Shown one piece after another: positions 10,321 through 21,024 of a stretch of DNA of 64,000 bases. Made by a program: the position numbers and the translations under genes. How positions within the stretch are numbered: position 1 is the stretch's first letter; every line of letters starts with the position of its first letter. Below the pieces are notes generated by a model that worked only from the letters and a program-made list of their open reading frames with translations, ran no database searches and was not told where the DNA came from. The stretch is taken from NCBI GenBank assembly GCA_015039315.1, contig WIDE01000007.1:441045-505044 (forward strand), given 5' to 3'. The stretch comes from Clavulina sp. PMI_390 (taxonomy: Eukaryota; Basidiomycota; Agaricomycetes; Cantharellales; Hydnaceae).

Positions 10321-12972
10321 ATGCGACACCCCAGTCCTCCTCCTTCTTACTCTCCTCTTACGCCCCGCGGCGTTCTGGAGTCTCTTTCTGGGGAACGCCC
10401 ACCAGATCGAGAAAACATCAGCTTCTGTAAACCCCAATCAGCTGCGTCTCTTTCACCCGCTCTCGTACCCCCTTGCGAGCCCGATCCTTTACACTGTCCG
10501 CCCCAGATTGCGGCACAAGACGCGTCGTCTGACGTTTCTCAAACGCCGATCTCTGAGTCTCGCGGTTCTGAGCGTGATTCCTCGGGAACTAATGAACGCG
10601 TCGTACGTGTCGCTCAAGCTGGCGACCCGACGGGAAGAAACGACTCTCATGGCTCAGTTTTGGATTCGGTCACGGCCAATGTAACCTTCACTACCCCCTG
10701 GTCCTGCTGCTCTCGCACTGGCTAACTCCAATAACTTTATCCTCTCTATCTCGACTCTGGTCGTCCACAGATTTTCGTTGAACAAACACCCCTTCAAGCT
10801 CTCCTTCCCAGTGGACCATTCTCTGTACAGCGACCTACCTACTCACCGCTACTCGATAACACGTCATACTCTCCGTCTTCATGCAACGAAGCCCCCTCAA
10901 ATTTTCCTACCTCTCACGCATTTTCTTCTCTACTTGTGCCACCCCCGCTTCTCTCGTCCACTCCCATACCGCCGATCAGCGAAGACTCCCTCCATCCACA
11001 AGGGGAATCGTCGCGCTCATCGGTAGTGAAACTAACGGTTCTCCCTCCAGAACAACCTGTTGGCGCTCCGCTGGCCACAGCGCAGACTCTGGTTTCGTCC
11101 TCAGCAACTAAAAAGCGCAGATCGTCGTATAGACTCCCCGCTGAATGTCTTGACAAGGAAGGACTCACAGAGGAAGAAATCCAGCGTAATTTGACAACCT
11201 GGGTGGATGCGAAACTGCAATCCATTGAAGATAATGGAAAGATCATACGGAAGGCAAAATTAAGGTAAGGCATCACTATCCTATATCTGCTCTCTTTCTC
11301 ATGGTATCATGGTCAGGAACGGCGCCTTGTATGTTGAATGGTAAGCCGACACCTATTCTGGTGGTTTATTATCCATTTGAAAACCACCTTGCTATAGGCG
11401 TAGAGCCATCAATCACTTTTCTCAAGCGCCGCATCCATCCACACCAACAGGCTCAACCTCTACACTCCCCGTCCCTCTCTCCATAAGTAGCTTGTCGCCG
11501 CCCCATGCTTCGCCAACAACTGGCTCCACATCAGCAAAGCCTAAATCCTTCGCATCTGTACCCCTGGATGATATCGCCCAACAGCGTTCTGATCCCGACT
11601 TTACGCACCCGAGCGGGCCCAACTCGTACGTTTTGCGGCCCCAATATTCGACACAAACACGTGAAATGGCTTCTCCTAATTTGGGCTTCCCAATCCTCGA
11701 TGCGGCCCAAAGCTTACCCTCAACTGGAACTGCTCCACTGACAACATTGAACTATGGCTTCTTCCTTTACGAATCTCATCCATCACCACAAAAAACAGCC
11801 TCGAACCTCTTTGAACTTTCAAGAACGACTTCTCGCCTCCCGCTCAAAGCTTCGCCAACTTCCACAGATACTGCACTGTCTTGTCCGCCCCATTCTCTAT
11901 CTCCTCCGTCCCTAGCGGGTCGTCCTTTGACAACGCCAGAATCCGGAATCCCTGACGCCACCGCTTTTAAGCCAACTGCTCCTGAGCCAGAGCCTAGTGT
12001 TATGCTGCAAATGGCCCTACGAGGGGAAGATACTGATCACATGCCTCAGTTTGTACAACCTCAAGATCCCCACCGAGTCCTTCTCCCTGTTTACACCGGC
12101 GGTATTCGGCCAGTCGACCAAAGGAGAGGAATAATGCCAAAGATGCTAGTGTCGTCCCGATACGCTGTTACCTGGGGACGAGATGTCCAGCTGGACTTCG
12201 CAACAAGAACTTCACCTAGGTATGTAGCTATGTTGAACGATACGGCCCTGTTACTGTCGATTGGTGATCTCATTGACTGATTTCTCAAATGAAGAACCGC
12301 GCTGAGGTCCAAGCCGATTTCAGCTGACGATCTCGGTCTGGTCACGGGCATGTCTATGGCGTATGCACCCTATGGAGAACGAGCGATATTGGCCTCGAGC
12401 GGTCCATCAGTCCAGGCCAGTCTCTTGGATTTCTCCGCCGACGATGTAAGTTGTATAATGTCCTTTATGAATGAAACTTTAACATAGCTCTTCTCGCTGT
12501 CGTCAGTTCTGTCCCCAACATCACATCTTCAAGGAGTGCCCGCACCCGCATGGTTCTACTCTCTGTGTATCGGCACTCCCCAACAGCGTCTTCGGAAATG
12601 GTGATCTTCGTTTTCTCATGGCTGATGAGTTTGGGAAAATATGTCTATGGTGTTACTCTGGCAACAAGATGGCTGTGGATGAAATCGTATCGTCTAATGT
12701 GGGTAGGGGGGTTCGTGATATGGTATGGGCTGAAGAGAAATCTAGTATCTTGTTGGCTCTGAATGCTCGTGCTGGCGGAGATGGATTCTTGGAACAGTGG
12801 GATATCTCTCAAGCGGAGCCGCGCGTGTCGGGAAGTCTAAAAGTGCGTTCAAATGTTCTCAACATACACCAGCTTTCGGCGAACGTTGCACTTGCGGAGG
12901 TAAGATTCACTCATATCCTGTGTTTATCCATATACGACGTCTCCATGTGTGCCCTTCTCGCGTGTGTCTGCA

Positions 12973-13011
<39 letters not shown>

Positions 13012-13461
13012 GGTCTCATTCGCGTTAGGTGGATGACAGCGACATGCAGTTTTTGTTGCACGACTGGCGTGTGCCGCGTGCTGTAGAGCGCTTTGGTTAC
13101 GACAACTCGCGTGATACTCCTGCATATCTTCGAGGTATTGATTATCCTGCCTTTGCTGCTCAGAGCGTTTTAAGGATCTATTCCTTCCAGGGGATGTGCA
13201 CAACAATCTTTTCGCGCGGGGGGACACGGATGGAACCGTACGGCTGTGGGACATTAGGAATTCCGACCAGTATCAATCGGTGCTGTTCATTTGCTTCTTC
13301 ATCAGCGACCTTACTGACAAACCGCTCCCCTGCAGATTTCGGTTTCACCAGGTGATTGTATGACCCAGGTGGTGTTCGACCGGTTTTCGCAAGGACGGGA
13401 TTGTTTGATCTCGCTCATCGACCAAAAGGAAATTATTTTTACCGATTTCTCCCGTAAATGA
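10321..13461 (+). CDS. WD40-type repeat protein, paralogue A
   Basis: First of three paralogues. Start MRHPSPPPS at 10321, matched by MRHQDSSPPPS in paralogue C. After a Pro/Ser-rich stretch comes a shared helical block of about 60 residues (YRLPAECLDKEGLTEEEI, NLTTWVDAKL) ending in YVEW across an intron near 11337. A second low-complexity region follows, then a conserved C-terminal half: VLLPVYTGGIRPV, MLVSSRYAVTWGRD, FLEQWDISQ, FLLHDWRVPRAVERFGYD, and a WD repeat GTVRLWDIRN before FISLIDQKEIIFTD-type residues. No enzyme motif is visible, so a protein-interaction role is likely, perhaps nuclear given the KKRR patch. About ten exons read without interruption. I do not recognise a named family. 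Confidence 0.72.
12975..13008 (+). repeat. (TC)n microsatellite in a paralogue A intron
   Basis: About 17 TC units close to the 3' splice site of the intron that ends near 13028. It may act as an extended polypyrimidine tract. Confidence 0.85.
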
Positions 13462-13705
13462 TTTGTCATGCAGTGTCGTCTTGGATTACCCGTGCCGATG
13501 TTTCTCAGACATGAACTCCTGTAGCACACAAAATATCTCGTACAATCATGAACAATTTGGCCCAATTTCCTATTGCCTCAATCAAGCTTGGATACCATTT
13601 GACTGATATGCGTGTACTACGCCACCACTCCCAGCCAAGTATAGCGGAGGATATGAAAAGTCACACGCTTAGAAATTATGTCCTTAAGTACTTGATCTTT
13701 TGTAA

Positions 13706-13912
13706 CGTCGTAAGGGCACGCCCAGTGGCACAATGGGAGCCCGGGTATTTCGAGGCACGCGTCTGACATTTGACTTAGCCCTGGTTTCGATTCACTCTTT
13801 GGCCAAAAGTGGATTAGAGACCAGAGCGTTACAACGTGATAAGACGGTTGCACGGCCAACTCGAGGTACCTTTTACCATAATGATCTGATTTTTTTTTTC
13901 ACAGGAAAGGAG
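13706..13912 (+). mobile_element. tRNA-derived SINE, copy 1
   Basis: Shares its length with 29018-29226 (opposite strand). Both begin GTAAG-GCA-GCCC, contain an A-box-like TGGCnnAATGG, the motif GGGTATTTCGA, and a B-box-like GGTTTCGATTC (GGTTCGATTC in the other copy) followed by TTTGGCCA. Both end with ACCTTTTnCCATnATG and then a T-rich tail (T10 here). The internal pol III boxes and the dispersed copies indicate a SINE. This copy is the more degraded in its B box. Confidence 0.72.
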
Positions 13913-14534
13913 TGTGGAGGCGCTGGTTTTGCGATGTAGTCTGTTATGGTGATTAATAAAGAGCCTGGCTCGCTTGTAACAGCTGTCACAGGTCGAAACA
14001 CGTGGGCTAGTTGAAAGTATCGGAAAAGCGGCAATTTTATCATGGCTCCTCTCCTTTTGGTTCTTGCTGATGGGTTAGATTATGGTCCCTATCTTGAAAC
14101 TGTGTCTGGTGGCGCGCGTTGAACAATCGAGAAAGAATGCCAAGTGTTGAACCAGCTGCCTCCGAGTTAATATTGCAATGAGAAACTCTATCAACTGTGA
14201 GGCTGCCTACGGGACTCATAGGCGCTCCGCATGCAGCTTCAAAAAATGGAGTGATTTGAGAAAATCCATGTATCACACGGGTCGCAGGGGTCTCTGGTCA
14301 ATTGTTCTTCGACGGCACCTCGGAAAGTGACTCGAGAGCCCATGTACAACTTCAATCAGATGATTTATGCGGATATTGAGGATATATGCTCCAAATTCTG
14401 GATTTGCGTTAGAGTTTGTGATATTTTGTCCTCGCGCGCCTGTACGTGGTTGCTCGTGGTGTTCGAAAGGCCAGTTTTGTACATATTGTGGTGTGTGGTG
14501 CATTCTTGCAACCAAACAACACTGTGTCTTCAAC
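13913..14534. other. spacer upstream of paralogue B
   Basis: No recognised gene or repeat. It presumably includes the paralogue B promoter, but no clear TATA box is visible near 14535. Confidence 0.4.
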
Positions 14535-17500
14535 ATGCCTGAGCTCCGATCTCCATACGGTTCCTCAGCCATAAATCCGATTCTCCAAACTCCAAAACCC
14601 AGCAGCAACGGCCTCGATGCTGAGCACGGCTTTGCGCGCGGCCATGGAGCAAGAGGCCCTCCGCAGATACCGAGGACGTCCAGTGTATCTTGTCCCCCAG
14701 GCACCAGCAATGCAAGTGAACAGAATAATTATGGTCTAACAAGCATGCTTATAACTAACAATGGCTACCCTTTGATTACAGTCAAAGACGAGCCGTACTA
14801 TATCAGTACCGCAACCCCAGACACAACTGGCGCTGCCTCTCACACCCACACGAACATCGTCCATGAATCAGGAATATGAAAATCCTCAAAAAGACCCATC
14901 AAAATCCTATTCCGGAATGAAAAGAATCCGTTCTCCTTCAGAACAGCATGCTGAAAACCTCAGAAATAAAAAGCTTAAACCCTCGCACTCGCCATCAATA
15001 GCTAGCGGCATGCGCGGTAGCACAAACATCCCATTCACTACCTTAGCGAAACCCCCTGAAGAGAAGACTCCTCTCACGAGCACACCCGCCCCTGGTCTGC
15101 CGGTGCCGAAATTATTCCAATCTTTCGGAGGGAGACACCCTCAAGCACATGATATGTAAGTCATATCCAAACCCCAATGCTCCACCACTCTGAAACCCCG
15201 GTGAAATATTTTCAGCACACCCGACTGCTCTATTTCCCTGTGAGAGATACTACCCCATATCGTACCACGTTTGTGAGCATACTGATGACGTGCTAAAGGA
15301 AACAAACGAAGGTTTTTTCTGATCCAACTCGCTATCCAACCTCATCCATACCGACCGCACTCTCCAATTTCACCACTAACCCTATCTCTCCGTATATCCC
15401 CAAATCGTGCCCATCTTTACCCCCTCGGCCCCCTTCACAGCCTCCGAAAATGTCATCGCTGGCTTACCGTCTCCCCAGGTATATCGGGCCTGGCTACAAG
15501 CTAGGCCCGAACCGCGTTCGTATCTATGTACCCGAAGCCTTGCAGATTGGAGCTTACTATGAGCGCAAAATCTGGGTTGAAGGTCAGATGGGACGTCTGC
15601 AAGGGCTGATGGGTGCTCCAAATATCAAAGACTATTGCATTGTAAATAACGGTGAGATCCTTGTGGTGGAGTTCGAACCTACTCCGTCCATAACTCGACC
15701 GGCGGAATATTTTTATACGAACTATCGTCGAATGCTTTCAGTCTCCAAGGCTCAAACATCAAATTCGTTCATTCACTCCTCAAACAATGCGACTCCTCCC
15801 AGCAAAACGGCTATTGATAGCTCGATGACTCGTACTGGGGATCTACAATTGGCTCGCGTACGAAGTGATCCGCCTGCTATACAAGCTTCGACCACGCCTG
15901 CCCCACTGAGAGCCGTTGAAGTTCCAGAATTATGCGCCGATCGACTTTACGTGCCCTCATCACCTTCACCAGCACTGTTCAGACCCGAGTTACCGACTTT
16001 CAAAGTTCCGGCGACGCATTCGATCACGGCAGTGGCAGATGGAGATGGAGATCGGCCCGCCTCAATCGCCCTATCCTTCTCGACCTCAAACACCATGGAT
16101 CCGTCAAAACTAGACTTTAGCTCTACCGTCGAAAAATCTACACCTCTGCCCACTCGCACGCCTCAATCTCTCCCTCATCTCTCGTCTTTATTATCGGGCT
16201 CTGAATGTCTACGTGATAACTCTCTACAACCACGATCTGTTTCTGCCGTTTCCATACAGGCACCAATCCTCTCGAATGCGACCGCTGTGGGCCTGGAAAC
16301 GGAGGTTATGAACTCCCCTTTCCGTCTCGTGCGCCCTACACGCTAGCAACATATCGTCCCCTCTATCCGAAACAACGCTAATCGGCCAAGAAATTTGCAA
16401 AAGATATTTTCCTCTCAATTGATTATCTCATCCCGCTACGCAATTAGCTCCGGATGCGATGGGCAGATCGATTTCGTTTCGACAACTTCACCTAGGTACG
16501 TCAAAAGTTTATCACGAGGACATGCCGACTGATATCTGGCCATCTATATATAAGATCTGTAATCACTCCCGGCTTGATCGTTCCTGAAGGCGCTGGAATG
16601 GTGACTGATATGTGTATGGCTCCCGAGTCCTTGAATGCCCAAGCTATCGTCGTCTCGAGCTGCTCTGCTGTTCAAGCTAGCCTCCTTGACCCGAGTTCCG
16701 AAACGGTGCGTGAATCAGCTAAATATCGTACCCAATACCACCGTCTGAGGCCCCTTTGCTGTCTGTTCGCAGTTTCCTCCACGACTTCGTACCCTCAAGA
16801 ACTGTCCACATCGACCAGGTTCTTCTCTCCGTGTAGCATCTTTGGCGAATAACACCCACCCCGATAAGGAGCTTCAGTTCGTGACCGCCGATAACTGGGG
16901 GAAGCTCTTCTTATGGGCCTATGCTGACGGTACTGGTGTGGAGGAGATTGTCTCGCCGGATGCAGGAAGGGGGATCTCTGATTTGCTGTGGACGAATGAG
17001 AAGTCTAGATTCTGGTTGTGTCTCAATGCTAATGGTGGTGAAGGCGGGTACGCTGAGGAGTGGGATATCTCTCGGACCGAGGTAAGAGTTACGGGCAGCT
17101 TAAAATTGCACAGAAATGTGCATAGTATCCATGAGCTCTCGACGAACGTCGTGCTTGTCGAGGTAAGACCCAGCGACATCATACGTCTCATGTCCAAGAT
17201 ACCACTGCATCCTCGCCTCACTGCCTTTTCGCGATTTCCTTAGGTGAATAGCACCGACACACAGTTTGTTCTGCATGACTGGCGCACCCCGCACGCCGTG
17301 CAGCGGTTTGGCTACGACACTCCGCTGGATAGCTTTGGATATCTTCGAGGTAATCCCCCCCCCCCCCCCCCCACAATATCTGCTAGTATGATATACATGA
17401 CTGGCTGAGAACCGTTCTTGACAGGAGATGTACGAGGCGATCTGTTCGCGCGCGGGGACACAAATGGGACGATACGCTTGTGGGATGTTCGGCGCCCCGA

Positions 17501-17711
17501 TAGATACCAGTCTGTGCGAACCTATTCACCTCCTCCATCTAAAACTCCGTTTCTAATCGCAAATTCTCTATTTTTGGCTGTATAGATTTCGCTCTCGCCA
17601 GGGGATGGCATCACCCAAGTGGTATTTGACCCTTTTGCGAAACGACGCGAGTGTTTCATATCGCTCCTTGAGCGGAATGAAATCTCCTTCACTGATTTTG
17701 TACATGTCTGA
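14535..17711 (+). CDS. WD40-type repeat protein, paralogue B (possibly interrupted)
   Basis: Same plan as paralogues A and C but more diverged at the N terminus (MPELRSPYG). The helical block is recognisable (VPEALQIGAYYERKIW, ending ILVVEFEP), followed by a long Ser/Pro-rich exon. The C-terminal half aligns fully: IISSRYAISSGCDGQIDF, AEEWDISRTEVRVTGSLKL, FVLHDWRTPHAVQRFGYD, GTIRLWDVRR, and the terminal FISLLERNEISFTDFVHV. An in-frame TAG sits at 16344-16346 just before the conserved C-terminal half. A 42-nt GT-AG intron (16305-16346, GTTATG...CTAG) would remove it in phase 0. If that intron is not used, the gene is truncated. Other exons look intact. Confidence 0.6.
17355..17372 (+). repeat. 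poly-C tract in a paralogue B intron
   Basis: Eighteen consecutive C in the intron that follows TATCTTCGAG. The same intron position in paralogues A and C lacks it. Confidence 0.85.
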
Positions 17712-19216
17712 GGTTGATCGATTCGGCTCGTCTAATTTCTGCGTCCTCTTTTCGGTACAGATAGCAGCGGCTGTAAAACACCATGACCACTGCCTACACT
17801 ACGAACAACAACGAACAAAATAGTACAGCGGAAATGTATTCTTACTCAAGCATATCTAAATACGTCCTTTATGGATGGCGCTTCACTAGTGAAGAATAAT
17901 ATTACGAAGTCTTGCCGTTGCCGCTTCGACGAATAAGGCGAACGAGGCAAACGTGTCAGAGCCACGCTTTTCAAGTGTGTGGCGAAGCCTCGAGCAACCC
18001 TTTAGGCTCCACACCTTCTGCCTAGCCTCTGTCAAGTGCACAGAACGCTGGGTTGTATCGATCTTTCCTTGTTGTTTTTGTTATTGTTGTGTTGTTTTGA
18101 TTTTGGATCGTTGCGCCATGATTGGCCATAACAAACTCTCAGTCACCCCCGTTTATGTGAGATCTCATTCATTCCCGCACCAAGTGACTGCCTTGTGCCC
18201 AACATTGGCATGTTCCCCAAGTCACAGGCATCTCGATGACTCTGCAAAGTCCACGGCCTACTGAGACTCTAGACCAGTCGAGGCCTCGCTCTCGAAGCCA
18301 CGATGACCACGTGATCGAATCGAACCAAAGGTATATATACCCCCATCGTCTCACTTTCCCCTCCAAATCCTCTCCCTTCTATTTCCCCTCCTGCCGATTC
18401 TCTTCGATGCTATTACCCATGGGCCCTTCTCGTACGTTTCTCCTCGTGCCCAATCTTATTCACCTCTCCTCTTATCTTTGTTGACCATGTCTTTTGTCTT
18501 CGCGCTATTCAGGGCCTCATAACCCTCCACCCTTTGTTCGTCGATCCCCCCCACCTTCCCTCCATCGGCACACCACACCACGCTCTCCAGGCTCTGCGTG
18601 ATAGCCGTAACTCCTCGCCCTGGGTTCGCACCTACCGGACCCCTTCCCTACAAACGCGACATCGTCATAGAGTGGCGGTATCACCGCTGGCCACGGGTTC
18701 CGCGGCTCTGTGGCGATGGCGCGTTTGTAAGTGAGAGGTTCCAGGCGCCTATGAGACAGGAGTTGCGGCTGCTTGCGGGTGGCCGGTAGATGTTGGAAAG
18801 AGTTTCACAGTGCGTCCCGTCGCGCTGGGTATACTCTCGAGGTTGTTGGCGATGGAGCGTGGTTTCTATGTTGCTCGAGCTTGTGTGGCCCTTTCTTGCC
18901 TAGCTTTCTTATGCTTCCATGGGTTTTTTTTTGTTTCTTCCTTTGACTGGACAGCCTTTATGTCGTCGCTTGATTTATATATGCCTCATTTTACCACCCC
19001 CTTTACCTCTTTGGATCCTGCTTCAGTTCTTCGCCTTTCTTCGTGGCGGTTTCGGCTTAGTTCCATTCGTTGCTATATCCCGTTTGTGCGCGAAATATTT
19101 GCCCACGTCCTTCCAATGCCTGACTATTATTTTCTAATTTCTTCCGGCCATTTTTTACGGCTTACTTGGCCGAGCTGATCATCACTTGGTGTCGCTCGCT
19201 TTTTTATTTTCATCCT
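17712..19216. other. 1.5 kb mostly unassigned; possible small transcription unit near 18.3-18.8 kb
   Basis: A TATA-like GTATATATAC at 18331 is followed by a C/T-rich leader, an ATG at 18406, and a GT-AG intron candidate (18429-18513) opening into Pro/Arg-rich frames. No frame gives a recognisable domain, so I do not call a gene. The rest, including T-rich sequence at 18900-19160, shows nothing I can assign. Confidence 0.3.
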
Positions 19217-19310
19217 GCAGCAAAAGCCCCTGGTCAGGTCAAGGTCTAGATGCTTGGAGATACAATATCTCCGGCATGCGGACTAAGGCCTGGCCAGGGG
19301 CTTTTGCTGC
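19217..19310. repeat. 94-bp imperfect palindrome (hairpin/MITE-like)
   Basis: GCAGCAAAAGCCCCTGG at the left is repeated exactly in reverse complement at the right end, and pairing continues with mismatches to the centre (GGAGATA...). It could be a snap-back MITE or a foldback structure. No target-site duplication is evident. Confidence 0.65.
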
Positions 19311-19679
19311 GTTAGAGCCACAGCAAAATTCCCACGGCACCCCAACCCTAGCCGCCGACGGATTTTTTGTTCCCTTATGTATCTCGCTAGTCAAATAGCA
19401 CGTAATAGTACACATTGAACGAGATTTTATCGCAAAAGGTCTGGAATCAAGCCAGTAGCCTTATCAGCCCTAAGGTCGAGAGCTGGAATGCTAGTGCGCA
19501 TCTGTGCGGTAAAGACTCGGAACAAACTGTATGCGAGCCCCTCGAAGCCCTCTCATATGTTCATCATCCTGAGTTATTCGAACAGCGGATCTCCCAGAGC
19601 TATTCTTGCATGCATCTAGAGCGTTTGGAAATGTTATAACCTCACTTGTCAGTTGCTGTCCGTACGTCGACACTTTGAT

Positions 19680-20833
19680 CCAAGGTCGAGTTCGCACAGA
19701 ACTCAATCGACATGGAAGCCACCCTGCGTGGAGGCTCTGCACGTGTAGACAAGAGTTGGTTTCAGTCTGCCAGAGATTATATGTGGGAAGCCAATAGAAC
19801 CGACGTACAAGCAGGATCAGGCTCTGCAAACTTTCGCATTATACATATCATCACTATCGAACCCACTACCTGGCTGGAAGCCAGTCTGGGCCGTAAAAGC
19901 TAAAAATGGATAGATAAAAGCCGATGTTAGCTAGCTGTCAACCGTGCACGATGGAAGAGGACGATGGAATGTACACACGATCAGGTGTAGCATCCACGAC
20001 CTCCTCGAATCCTTTTGCGTTGTAAATATCTTCATTCGTAGGCTCTCCAACGGGATGGAAGCGAGTAGCTTGGAAGCCGCCCCGAGTAAACACTGTGGTT
20101 GTGCAGATAGGAAGCAACCTTCAGGATACTAGTAGTAGCACGAGGGAATTGATGGAACGGACGCACAGTTAGGAGTCGCTTTTTCAACCTTCTCAAAGCC
20201 TTGGGAGCCAAACGCAGCCTCGCTATCAGCGGGCTGGAAGCCAGTCTACGTAAAGGCTGAGGGTTTCCATATGCGGGTCGACGTTGGCATTCTCAGTGTT
20301 GACGATAAAACAAGAGTGATGAATGGAGGTATAAGTGGGATCATTTTCTGCAACCTTCTCGAACCCCTTTGCGTTGAGCTCGTTATCATCATCAAACCCT
20401 GTACCGGGTCGGAATCCGGTTTGCATGAATGCTAAACAAGGATAGATCGTAAACCGACTTTTGCCTGCCAGCCGCCGACGGTAGCGGGAGAGCAGCGATT
20501 GAACAGACTCACGGCCAGGTATAGCATCAGGAAGCTTCCCGAGTCCTTTCGAGTTAAATGTAAGTTCGTTCGCGGAGCTGACGGCAGGGCGGAAGCCGGT
20601 CTGGGTGATGGGCTATCCACGAGCGAGTGGGAGTTGACGTCAACCGTCTAGATACTAATAATGATACGGGAGGAGTAGCTGAATAGACGCACGGCCTGAT
20701 AAATGCTCCGCAGCCTTCTCGAAAAGCTTCTTTACTTCGTCCATACTTTCATGCAGAAGCTTAGCAGATGCCTCAGCTCGCGCGAGTCGAAACACCTGGC
20801 GGTGAACCGATCAAACACGTTTGAATCACTCAT
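19680..20833 (-). pseudogene. decayed gene made of repeated ~33-residue exon modules
   Basis: Start at 20833 (MSDSNVFDRFTA), then a helical exon (EASAKLLHESMDEVKKLFEK) in a shifted frame. Then come at least five modules, each its own exon bounded by introns of about 75-100 nt: 20513-20612, 20334-20431, 20167-20256, 19979-20092, 19809-19899, and a sixth remnant starting at 19736. The module consensus is F-x-QTGF-x-P-(6-10)-N-x-x-NAKGFEKV-x-x-A-x-P. Lesions: a frame slip before the helical exon, a lost 5' splice site after module 2, TAG replacing CAG in module 3, a frameshift in module 5, and a stop in module 6. I do not recognise the family. Modules 1, 2 and 4 are clean, so decay is recent or partial. 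Confidence 0.55.
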
Positions 20834-21024
20834 CCCCTAAATGGTAAAGCCTCCAGCGGTTATTCAATAATCGCTTCAATCTTTCCTGGGAGTAGCGAGC
20901 GGCGGTTTGGTGAAGGTACAGGGCAGGATCGTGCACTGCTTCGGCGCTGCCCCCACAACACGTGACAATCGTGCTTCGACCAAACAACCAACCAGAACGT
21001 ATCGCGCGGACCCCCAAGTCCAAA

